A DNA stretch of 8,536 nt, from NCBI GenBank assembly GCA_019417145.1, contig DXVY01000035.1:1-8536 (forward strand). The letters run 5' to 3'. Within the stretch, counting starts at the first letter, position 1. Every line of letters starts with the position of its first letter. The notes beneath the pieces are model-generated. The model was not told the origin of the DNA, searched no databases, and was given only the letters and a program-made list of their open reading frames with translations. A program made the position numbers and the translations under genes. Positions 1-6,182 of this stretch are shown here, piece after piece. Source of the stretch: Clostridiales bacterium. GTDB taxonomy: Bacteria; Bacillota; Clostridia; Oscillospirales; Acutalibacteraceae.

Positions 1-175
1 GCATATACATATATGGTTCTTGCTTATATATTAAAAACCGCCGCTTAAAGGCTGGTCCGGGATCAACCGCATCGGTCTGTCCCAAGGGCTATAGGCCGGA
101 ATCCCGGCCACACAGGAAATTCGACGCCGGCCAGCCGGACGCGCCTGTGCGGCGTTTATCCCCCCGCCTATCCGC
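1..175. other. Left-edge intergenic stretch, no gene seen
   Basis: I see no supportable gene, tRNA or rRNA between the left edge and the terminator. Bases 1-45 are strikingly AT-rich (runs of TATATA and CATATATG) compared with the GC-rich surroundings. This could be the upstream region of a minus-strand gene lying off the left edge, but no good -35/-10 pair can be placed. A short perfect hairpin (GGCCGG at 94-99 with CCGGCC at 104-109) has no T-run on either side. A 62-codon minus-strand reading frame at 31-219 runs straight through the terminator and is rejected as a gene. Confidence 0.5.
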
Positions 176-212
176 AAAACAGCCCGCACAGCATGAAGCT
201 GCGCGGGCTGTT
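176..212 (-). terminator. Rho-independent terminator of the aldolase-like gene
   Basis: Two 15-base arms (178-192 and 198-212) flank a 5-base loop and lie 26 bases past the stop codon of the aldolase-like gene. On the minus strand they form an unbroken stem, the only non-Watson-Crick pair being a G-U wobble (positions 202/188). On the plus strand the same positions give an A-C mismatch, which supports function on the minus strand. The T-run after the stem is short (TTTT at 176-179, overlapping the last stem pairs), so termination may be moderate rather than very strong. Confidence 0.8.
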
Positions 213-237
213 CCCTCATTATACCCTGTCGTCCGGC

Positions 238-1215
238 TCATACCCCGTCCGACACGTTCTTATAAAATTCCCCGTAATCGGTCCGGCCGTCGGCAGTGAA
301 CCGAATGGCGTCCTTGGGATGCAGATTCAGCTGTCCCGTGATCATATACTGGATATCAAATCCCCACTGCACCCCCTGCGCCCGCAGGGCCAGCATATGC
401 TTTTCAATAAACACCAGCAGATGATACAGGTTGTACTTAGGATTCCTGAGAAAGCCCAACAGCAACTCCATGGCGCAGTTGCCCGCCCCACGTCCCATGC
501 CGCAGGCCGTAGCGTCCAGATAACTTACGCCGTAGGACAGGGTTTCGATGGTATTGGCAAAGGCCAGATTCTGGTTGTTGTGGGCGTGAAAGCCGATCTG
601 CTTGTGAAACTTTTCCCCGTATTCCACATACTTGCCGGCCAACTCGGCCGCCGACTCGGGGTAGAAGTATCCATAGGAATCCACAAGATAGATCACGTCC
701 ACGCTGCTCTCCCCCAGCATTTCCAACGCCGCGTCGATCTGGGCCTCGGTGGCTTGGCTGATGGCCATGATATTACAGCTGGTCTCGTATCCAAGTCCGT
801 GAAAATACTCGATCATCTCCACGGCCGCCGGGATCTGATGGATATAGCAGGCCACCCGCACCATGTCCACCACGCTTTCCGACCGGGGCAGAAAATCGGT
901 CTTATAATCGCACCGCCCTACGTCGGCCATAACCGCCAGCTTCATGGGGCTATCGTTGTTCCCCACGATGGCCCGCAGGTCGGCCTCGTCGCAGAATTTC
1001 CACTTGCCGTGGGCCGCCGGATCAAACATCCGTTTGGAGGCCCTATACCCCAGCTCCATATAGTCCACCCCGCACTGGATATTGGTCCAGTACAGCGCCT
1101 TTACAAAATCGTCCGTGAACTCAAAATTATTGCAAAGCCCGCCGTCCCGGATGGTGGCGTCCATCACCTTGATATCGGGCCGGACGGTCATGAGGTTGCC
1201 TCTTCTCGCTGTCAT
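238..1215 (-). CDS. DmpG/HMG-CoA-lyase-like aldolase-domain protein (DRE-TIM metallolyase family), function unassigned
   Basis: A complete 325-residue protein of the 'aldolase catalytic domain-containing protein' group, related to 4-hydroxy-2-oxovalerate aldolase (DmpG/BphI) and other TIM-barrel metallolyases. Seen directly: the DATIRDGG signature (D19-G26, with R23-D24 as the expected catalytic Arg and metal-binding Asp), the HAHNNQ metal-binding motif (H210, H212) and a glycine-rich GMGRGAGN stretch after it. No signal peptide or membrane segment is visible, so it is probably cytoplasmic. DmpG/BphI has a catalytic His four residues after the Arg; here that position is L27, and no acylating acetaldehyde dehydrogenase gene is adjacent. 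A classical catechol meta-cleavage role is therefore unlikely. The ATG at 1215 has GAGG seven bases upstream; a second ATG at 1191 (M9) is also preceded by GAGG at seven bases, so an eight-residue-shorter product is possible. The gene stands alone between its own promoter and terminator. Family assignment is confident; substrate is unknown. Confidence 0.9.
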   Translation of the reverse strand: MTARRGNLMTVRPDIKVMDATIRDGGLCNNFEFTDDFVKALYWTNIQCGVDYMELGYRASKRMFDPAAHGKWKFCDEADLRAIVGNNDSPMKLAVMADVGRCDYKTDFLPRSESVVDMVRVACYIHQIPAAVEMIEYFHGLGYETSCNIMAISQATEAQIDAALEMLGESSVDVIYLVDSYGYFYPESAAELAGKYVEYGEKFHKQIGFHAHNNQNLAFANTIETLSYGVSYLDATACGMGRGAGNCAMELLLGFLRNPKYNLYHLLVFIEKHMLALRAQGVQWGFDIQYMITGQLNLHPKDAIRFTADGRTDYGEFYKNVSDGV

Positions 1216-1233
1216 TATTTTTCCTCTTTTCCG

Positions 1234-1249
1234 CTTTAAAGCTTTTAAG
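1234..1249. promoter_or_regulatory. Near-palindrome in the leader of the aldolase-like gene, candidate operator
   Basis: A 16-base sequence centred on AAGCTT is palindromic at 14 of 16 positions. It lies about 8 to 23 bases after the predicted transcription start and upstream of the ribosome binding site. The position fits a repressor site, but AT-rich palindromes arise by chance and no regulator gene is nearby. Confidence 0.25.
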
Positions 1250-1263
1250 TGTTTGCTTGTTAA

Positions 1264-1292
1264 AGTATACGCCCTTTTCCCCCATTTGTCAA
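1264..1292 (-). promoter_or_regulatory. Sigma-A promoter of the aldolase-like gene
   Basis: On the minus strand a perfect -35 TTGACA (1292-1287) is followed after exactly 17 bases by TATACT (1269-1264), a five-of-six -10 match. This predicts a transcript start near 1257 and a leader of about 40 bases before the ATG at 1215. It is the best promoter in the window and shows that the aldolase-like gene is not simply read through from the mannosidase gene upstream, which ends in its own terminator. Confidence 0.85.
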
Positions 1293-1335
1293 GGCCCGGT
1301 ATTTTCGCGCCCGCCCCTTTCCTTTTTCAAGGCCC
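1289..1335. repeat. Pair of 9-bp direct repeats (TCAAGGCCC) at the promoter
   Basis: TCAAGGCCC occurs at 1289-1297 and again at 1327-1335, 38 bases apart start to start. The first copy overlaps the -35 element of the aldolase-like gene and the second lies upstream of it. Such an arrangement can serve a DNA-binding regulator, but two 9-mers alone are weak evidence. Confidence 0.3.
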
Positions 1336-1550
1336 AATCCGCCTTACCGCTTCTGATTTTCAGAGGTAATATGGCAGTCTTCCTTTTTTCGCAGAAGCCC
1401 CAAGCTTCTCGGCTTTTTCGTTTTTTACTCTGACGGCCAAAGTCTCCGACTGCTCTTACACGAAAAGGGCCGGCCGCGCCTGTTTATCCACAGAAGGGCG
1501 CTGCCCCCTATTTCCCTTTTTCAGTCTCCTGCCGGGGTTTTTTGCAGGAT
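1293..1550. other. Intergenic region between the aldolase-like and mannosidase genes
   Basis: The mannosidase stop and the aldolase-like start are 391 bases apart; this part holds no convincing gene. It contains several long T-runs on the plus strand. A weak plus-strand hairpin (AGAAGC at 1393-1398 with GCTTCT at 1404-1409) is followed by T-runs at 1414-1418 and 1421-1426. A 20-codon plus-strand frame starting at ATG 1371 with AGAGG just upstream ends at 1433 by overlapping this hairpin. A loose inverted repeat lies at 1527-1549 (TCCTGC/GCAGGA, 11-base loop). A single perfect DnaA-box 9-mer is at 1484-1492. None of these amounts to a gene on sequence alone. Confidence 0.4.
1484..1492 (+). other. 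Single perfect DnaA-box 9-mer (TTATCCACA)
   Basis: TTATCCACA matches the bacterial DnaA-box consensus exactly. It is solitary: there is no cluster of boxes, no AT-rich unwinding region and no dnaA/dnaN nearby, so it is not a replication origin. It may be chance, or one of the scattered boxes that titrate DnaA. Confidence 0.25.
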
Positions 1551-1586
1551 ACAACAAACCGGCTGTCCGTTCGGACAGCCGGCTTG
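1551..1586 (-). terminator. Rho-independent terminator of the GH92 mannosidase gene
   Basis: About 20 bases past the mannosidase stop, a perfect 10-bp GC-rich stem (1559-1568 with 1573-1582) has a 4-base loop. On the minus strand the stem extends by four more pairs (1555-1558 with 1583-1586), one of them a G-U wobble. The minus-strand sequence leaving the stem is T-rich (TTTGTTGT) rather than a pure T-run. This separates the mannosidase transcript from the aldolase-like unit. Confidence 0.85.
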
Positions 1587-1606
1587 CCTATGCGCATTGC
1601 AAAGCT

Positions 1607-4600
1607 TTAGTTGCCGCGGGCCAATATCTTACAGATTTCCATCACATCCGCAATGGTAATCTCCCCGTCGTCATCCAGATCGCCCCGGGCAATCTCATCG
1701 TCGGTGGGATCGGTTCCGGCCGACTCTCTGGCCATGACCTTGCAGGCCTCCATCACGTCGGCGATGGTCACCTCGCCGTCCTTGTCCAGGTCACCCATGA
1801 TCAGGGCGAAATCCAGAGCAACGATAGCGTCGCGGATATCCTGGGCGGCATCGTCCACGTCCTCCTGACTGGCGTTGATGGGCAGGTTATTGGCGGCCTC
1901 AATCGCAGACTGGAGCGTAGCCCAGGATTCCGGCGTATACCGGGACGCATCCAGATAGGACGCTTCCCTGAGCACCTCATCCAGCTTCTCGCGGTCGGCC
2001 ACAAAGGGCGACTGTCCCAGCAGCTCCAGCTCGGCTATCTCCATACTGGAGCCCTCGGTGGCCAGATCCAGACGGTAGGCCTTATAGGAAGCCCTCTTGT
2101 CCGCATCCACAGTGAAGGGACGGGTATACTTATCCCACTGGTAGGACAGATCGGTATTCTCGCTGAGCAGCTCCCAGGTGTCCCCGTCGTTGGATCCGTA
2201 AAGCGCCACAGAGGTGGGCACCAAGTCCTTATCCGCTCCAGAGGTCATGGTCAACATGGAAACCTCATAGAGGGTGGGAGAAATAAAGTATAGGGAAGCC
2301 TCGTTGTCTTCGATGACAGCGGTGGTGTCGCTGGTGTTGTCAAACAGCAGGCGCAGGGTAGAAGTAGAAATATCGCGGCTGGAAAGCTGGTCCTCCACCG
2401 TGCTGTAGTTGGGCCGGGTGGCCACCAGGCAGTTGGAGGCGACTACGTCCGCCTCGGGATCGGGCACCTGGTCGTCCTTGGTGATGGACACCGGCAGGGA
2501 GGCCTCACTGGAGCCCCAGTTCGAGGGCTCGCTGCCCATTTCAAACTCCAGCGTGCCGCCGGCGACCAGGTCGGAATGGAGGATATAGTTCTTGTCGTAC
2601 GCCTCGCCGTTGAGCTTGACGCTCTGCACATAAATATTCTCGCGGGAATTGTTGTTGGCAGTGATAACCATATCCTTGCCGTTCTCCAGATGGATGGTGG
2701 CCTTGGTAAAGAGCGGAGAGCCAATGGCAAACTCCGGATTGCCCATGCTCACGGGATAGATACCCAGGGCGCTGAGCACATACCAGGCCGACATCTCACC
2801 GTTGTCCTCGTCGCCGCTGTAGCCCTGACCGATCTCCGAGCCGATGTACAGGCGATCCAGGACCTCACGGACCTTCTCCTGGGTCTTCCAGGGCTGGCCG
2901 GCGTAGTTATACATATAGGGAATGTGATGAGACGGCTGGTTGCTGTGGCCGTACAGGCCCATCTTGACCTCCCGGGCCTCCATCTCCTCATGGATCATGC
3001 TGCTCTCGATCCGATAATCCTGGCACTGGGTGTTGAACAGGCTGTCCAGCTTGGCAGCCAGGCCCTCGCGGCCGCCGTAGAGGTTGGCCAGGCCCTGTCC
3101 GTCCTGGGGAACCGTAAAGGCCATATTAAAGCCGTTGGTCTCGGTATAGTCGCCCCACCAATTCTGGGGATTGTAGTTGGCGGCGTTGGTCTCGCGGAAA
3201 TTGCCGTTATCATCCTTGCCCATGAACCAACCCAAGTCGGCATTGTACAGGTTCACATAGTTCTGGGCCCGGTTCAGATAGTATTCTACCTCGTCGGAAT
3301 AATCCGCGTCTCCCTTTTCGGTGATGGCCTTGGCCAGCTGGGAAATGCCGTAGTCATTAATATAGCTCTCCATGGACCAGGAGAAGCCCTCGCCCTGAGA
3401 GGTGCTGGTATAGCCGCGGAAGACCGAGGTCTGCATCTGCTTGCGTCCGAACACGTCGCTGGTGGAGACCACCGCCGCATTGCGGATGGAGGAGAGCAGG
3501 GCGCCTTCCCAATCGAATTCGATACCGCGCTGGGCGGCGTCGCCGAAGATGACGTCCGAGTTGGTGCCCACCATGCTGTTGGTGCCGCCGGGCGCGATCC
3601 AGCGGGGCACCCAGCCCACGTCGTTATAATGCTGCACCAGGCCGTTCAGCATTTCGGCGTCCTTCTCGGGGGTCAGCAGGGCGTAGGCGGCCCAGGTGGT
3701 GCGGTAGGTATCCCAGAAACCGTTAATGGCATACAGCTTGCCGTTCTTGACGTCGGGGGCGGTGTTGCTGCCGCTGTAGGGGCTGGCATAACGCCACACG
3801 GGGGCCTCGTTGGTGCCGGTGTTCTCGCTGTAGTTCATGGGATAGGCAAACATGCGGTACATGTTGGAGTAGAAGGAAATCATCTGCTCCTCGGTGGCGC
3901 CCTCGATCTCGATGATGCCCAGCTTATCCTCCCAGGTCTTCTGGGCGGCGGCGCACACGGTATCAAAGGTGTCGCTGTCCGAAATTTCCAGCTCCAGGTT
4001 CTTCTTGGCCTGATCGGCGCTGATGAAGGAAGTGGCGAACTTCATGGTGACCACGGTGTCGCCGCTGGCGGCCTCCGGGAAGGAAAGGATGCCCTGCTTG
4101 GTATTTACCACCAGCCGGCTGTCCGCCTCGTTCATAAATGCGCCGTACACATACATGCGCTTGGAGCCGTTGTTGGTGTGATCCGAGTAGGCGGAGAAGG
4201 TGCCGTCGTCGTTGAGGGTGAGGCTACCGGCCGCCCGTTCGCAGTCCAGGATCACGTTGCGGTTTGCAGAGCCCTCAGGGAAAATAAAGCGGACATAGGC
4301 CGCGTGCTCGGTGGGCGTGATCTCCATGGTCACCCCCGAGGCCTTGGAGCCCTCGTCAAAGGTGACGCTGTACAGATGAGCGTGGGCGATCTCGTTGTCG
4401 TGGGAGAAATCGGCCGCCCGCGCAGAAGCGTTGATATCATTTCCCGATTCCACGGCGGAGGCGTCAATGCTGGTGTTGGCCATGAACTGCCAGGTGCCGT
4501 ATTCGCCGATCCAGTTCGAGGAGAAATGGTTGACGCTGATATGCTTGAGGGTGGTGTTGGTGCCGCCCTGCTGATACCGGTACTGCATATTGCCGTCGCC

Positions 4601-5947
4601 GTTGCCGGTACAGGGCTCATACTGGTTAAAGCCGTGAGGCGTGGTGACCACAGGCTGGATCAGGCCGCGGGAAAAGTTGGAAGCGCCGCCGCTGTTGGAA
4701 CCCCGACGGATATCCACATAATCGGTGAGATTCTCATAGTTGGCCTCCGCGGCGTTCTCGATGACAATGTCATCCAGATAGGCCAGGAAGGTTTTGTCCG
4801 CCACGGCGGGATCGGTGTTGTCATAGCCGATCAGGATCTTTTCAATGGTCTTGCCCTGTGCAACGCTGCCGATGCTGGAACTGATATAGTTCCACTGCAT
4901 GGTATACCAGAACTTGCTGTCGGCCTGCGCCTCGGGTGTAAGCGCGTTGCCGTACTGATCGGTGGGGGCGTAATCGCTGAGATAGGTGTCGTCGGTGAAT
5001 TGCAGATCCAAGGCCATATGCATGGAGGTATAATCGTAGTCATACTCGCCCGTCATGGCAGGGAAAAACACATAGCTCAGCTCGGTATTGCTGGATACCG
5101 GGATGCTCAGATTGTCATACAGCACATTATAGCTGTAGCCGTGCTCGCTGCCGGTGTGGGTACCGCAGATCTGCAGCGCCTGGGAGCCGGTCCAGCCGGT
5201 GCCGGTGGTGCCCACCCAGGCGGTCAGCGGGCCGTTGCTGTAGACGGTCTGCATGGGGCCGTCAGCCAAAGCGCCGTCTTCATTGGTACCCAGTTCCAAA
5301 GAGGAGAGCTGGGTCATCCCCTGCCCCATATTGGCGGTGATCTCCAGCTTATAATACTTATAGGCCGTCTCGTTATCGAATTCATAAATCTTGGTCTGGT
5401 AGCGCTCGGTAAAGGTCTGGTCGCTCTGCTGGTCCAGCACATGCCAATCGCTCCCGTCGGTCGAGCCGGAGAGTTTCCAGTTCTTGGGGTCGCGGGAGGG
5501 CTCGTCGTTGGCCGCCGAGATCAGATAGGTGCGCACCACGGCCTCTTCCTGCAGCGCAAAGGATACCCATACAGGATTGGACTCGCTGATGGTAGAGTGC
5601 TGATTCAGGAACTTACTGCCGGTGGAATAGTCAAACAGCTTGGGCTTGCTCTCCCCGCTGTTGAAATCCGCGCTGCCCTGAATGGAGTCCAGGTCGATCA
5701 TATTGGTCACATCGCCCTTCAGGGTGCCAAAGGTGAAAACCCCATTTACTTTGGAAGCGCCCTTCTCGCTCAGGGTAGTCTCCTGCAGGGTATGCTCCTC
5801 ATCCTTTTCAAAGGACGAAGAAAAGAGCACGGCCGGTTCGGCCAAACCGTCTTCGGCCAGAACATTGGCCATGCCAGCCGGAAACGCCGACACCACCATC
5901 GCCAGGGACAGCAGCGCGGCAACTTTCCGCCGCATGGATTTTTTCAT
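1607..5947 (-). CDS. Secreted dockerin-bearing GH92 exo-alpha-mannosidase, multi-domain
   Basis: A 1446-residue extracellular calcium-dependent alpha-mannosidase of family GH92, expected to remove terminal alpha-linked mannose from N-glycans or yeast mannan. Modules, with approximate residues: signal peptide 1-31 (Lys/Arg-rich start, hydrophobic core, likely cut at A31|E32); F5/8-type-C/CBM32-like 60-215 (DPKNWKLSGSTDGSDW from D153); beta-sandwich 225-402; GH92 catalytic region 409-1146; second F5/8-C-like 1160-1313; FIVAR-like three-helix module 1319-1380; dockerin 1385-1446. GH92 landmarks seen are FWDTYRT (W745-D746), GTNSDV (D798), YTETN (E936, expected general acid), IHEE (H986-E987), SNQPSHH (Q1004) and GDEDNGEMSAWY (D1046/D1048, expected base). 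Spacing of E936, H986-E987 and D1046/D1048 matches the remembered BT3990 residues E533, H584-E585 and D642/D644 within one residue. H-E marks alpha-1,2 enzymes there, so alpha-1,2 activity is plausible but inferred. The ATG at 5947 has AGGAGA eight bases upstream. Its own promoter and terminator flank it; no cohesin or transporter gene is in the window. Confidence 0.95.
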   Translation of the reverse strand: MKKSMRRKVAALLSLAMVVSAFPAGMANVLAEDGLAEPAVLFSSSFEKDEEHTLQETTLSEKGASKVNGVFTFGTLKGDVTNMIDLDSIQGSADFNSGESKPKLFDYSTGSKFLNQHSTISESNPVWVSFALQEEAVVRTYLISAANDEPSRDPKNWKLSGSTDGSDWHVLDQQSDQTFTERYQTKIYEFDNETAYKYYKLEITANMGQGMTQLSSLELGTNEDGALADGPMQTVYSNGPLTAWVGTTGTGWTGSQALQICGTHTGSEHGYSYNVLYDNLSIPVSSNTELSYVFFPAMTGEYDYDYTSMHMALDLQFTDDTYLSDYAPTDQYGNALTPEAQADSKFWYTMQWNYISSSIGSVAQGKTIEKILIGYDNTDPAVADKTFLAYLDDIVIENAAEANYENLTDYVDIRRGSNSGGASNFSRGLIQPVVTTPHGFNQYEPCTGNGDGNMQYRYQQGGTNTTLKHISVNHFSSNWIGEYGTWQFMANTSIDASAVESGNDINASARAADFSHDNEIAHAHLYSVTFDEGSKASGVTMEITPTEHAAYVRFIFPEGSANRNVILDCERAAGSLTLNDDGTFSAYSDHTNNGSKRMYVYGAFMNEADSRLVVNTKQGILSFPEAASGDTVVTMKFATSFISADQAKKNLELEISDSDTFDTVCAAAQKTWEDKLGIIEIEGATEEQMISFYSNMYRMFAYPMNYSENTGTNEAPVWRYASPYSGSNTAPDVKNGKLYAINGFWDTYRTTWAAYALLTPEKDAEMLNGLVQHYNDVGWVPRWIAPGGTNSMVGTNSDVIFGDAAQRGIEFDWEGALLSSIRNAAVVSTSDVFGRKQMQTSVFRGYTSTSQGEGFSWSMESYINDYGISQLAKAITEKGDADYSDEVEYYLNRAQNYVNLYNADLGWFMGKDDNGNFRETNAANYNPQNWWGDYTETNGFNMAFTVPQDGQGLANLYGGREGLAAKLDSLFNTQCQDYRIESSMIHEEMEAREVKMGLYGHSNQPSHHIPYMYNYAGQPWKTQEKVREVLDRLYIGSEIGQGYSGDEDNGEMSAWYVLSALGIYPVSMGNPEFAIGSPLFTKATIHLENGKDMVITANNNSRENIYVQSVKLNGEAYDKNYILHSDLVAGGTLEFEMGSEPSNWGSSEASLPVSITKDDQVPDPEADVVASNCLVATRPNYSTVEDQLSSRDISTSTLRLLFDNTSDTTAVIEDNEASLYFISPTLYEVSMLTMTSGADKDLVPTSVALYGSNDGDTWELLSENTDLSYQWDKYTRPFTVDADKRASYKAYRLDLATEGSSMEIAELELLGQSPFVADREKLDEVLREASYLDASRYTPESWATLQSAIEAANNLPINASQEDVDDAAQDIRDAIVALDFALIMGDLDKDGEVTIADVMEACKVMARESAGTDPTDDEIARGDLDDDGEITIADVMEICKILARGN
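1616..1684 (-). repeat. Dockerin repeat 2 (calcium-binding loop and helix)
   Basis: Encodes residues 1422-1444 of the mannosidase. The calcium loop has Asp at positions 1, 3, 5 and 12 (D1423, D1425, D1427, D1434), followed by a helix ending ICKILAR. It is identical to the first repeat at 18 of 23 positions and begins 37 residues after it. Two such repeats make a complete type I-like dockerin, the module that binds cohesins. Confidence 0.9.
1727..1795 (-). repeat. Dockerin repeat 1 (calcium-binding loop and helix)
   Basis: Encodes residues 1385-1407 of the mannosidase. Asp at loop positions 1, 3, 5 and 12 (D1386, D1388, D1390, D1397) gives the EF-hand-like calcium site. Positions 10-11 are Ile-Ala and positions 17-18 are Cys-Lys, the same pairs as in repeat 2. 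This near-symmetry would allow cohesin binding in two orientations, a known property of symmetrical dockerins. Confidence 0.9.
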
Positions 5948-5982
5948 GAAGCATCTCTCCTTTTGCTATAAAAGTTCCTGTA

Positions 5983-5997
5983 TGGGGACAACCCCCA
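5983..5997 (-). promoter_or_regulatory. Small hairpin in the leader of the mannosidase mRNA
   Basis: A perfect 5-bp stem (5983-5987 with 5993-5997) closes a 5-base loop. It would form about 5 to 20 bases after the predicted transcript start and roughly 20 bases before the ribosome binding site. It could protect the 5' end of a long mRNA or simply be chance; it does not resemble a known riboswitch. Confidence 0.35.
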
Positions 5998-6008
5998 TTT
6001 CCCTCTCC

Positions 6009-6036
6009 ATCATATCATAAAAATTAAAACTGTCAA
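6009..6036 (-). promoter_or_regulatory. Sigma-A promoter of the GH92 mannosidase gene
   Basis: On the minus strand a perfect TTGACA (6036-6031) is followed after 16 bases by TATGAT (6014-6009), a five-of-six -10 match. A second TATGAT lies five bases closer but at a non-functional spacing of 11. The predicted start is near 6002, giving a leader of about 55 bases to the ATG at 5947. The surrounding AT-rich stretch (6011-6030) stands out from the GC-rich genes. Confidence 0.8.
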
Positions 6037-6141
6037 CGTCATTTTTTCAGGAAAATTTGACAACCGCACGTTTTTTCACGTGCATTTTATTCCCTGCAAA
6101 GGCTTCCGCGGACAAGGAGGCGGGATATATCGGCAACATAG

Positions 6142-6177
6142 AAAAAGGCTGTCGGATACAGCCGTATCCGACAGCCT
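6142..6177 (-). terminator. Strong Rho-independent terminator after the zinc-ribbon gene
   Basis: Two perfectly complementary 14-base arms (6146-6159 and 6164-6177) flank a 4-base loop and are followed on the minus strand by TTTTT (6146-6142). The stem begins five bases after the stop codon of the zinc-ribbon gene. On the plus strand no T-run follows, so the direction is clear. It should end the esterase/zinc-ribbon transcript and insulate the mannosidase promoter. Confidence 0.93.
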
Positions 6178-6182
6178 GGCCT

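Noticed and set aside
45..125. tRNA or riboswitch in the left-edge region
   Set aside because: No TTCGA-type T-arm with matching acceptor stem and no known aptamer core could be found on either strand.
31..219. A 62-codon minus-strand frame at the left edge
   Set aside because: It runs through the terminator stem, its start lies within it, and the product has no family features.
193..1239. A 348-codon plus-strand open frame opposite the aldolase-like gene
   Set aside because: Its ATG falls inside the terminator loop, it has no ribosome binding site, and the opposite strand encodes a recognised family with intact motifs.
1484..1492. Replication origin suggested by the DnaA box
   Set aside because: Only one box is present, with no cluster, unwinding element or replication genes; one 9-mer match in 8.5 kb can easily be chance.
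2576..5971. A 1131-codon open frame on the plus strand opposite the mannosidase gene
   Set aside because: It is antisense to a gene with clear domains, its product is an unrealistic mix rich in Gly, Val, His and Ile with no recognisable motif, and GC-rich third positions commonly open such shadow frames.
6057..6062. TTGACA on the plus strand
   Set aside because: No suitable -10 hexamer or plus-strand gene follows it; the stretch is upstream of the minus-strand mannosidase promoter.
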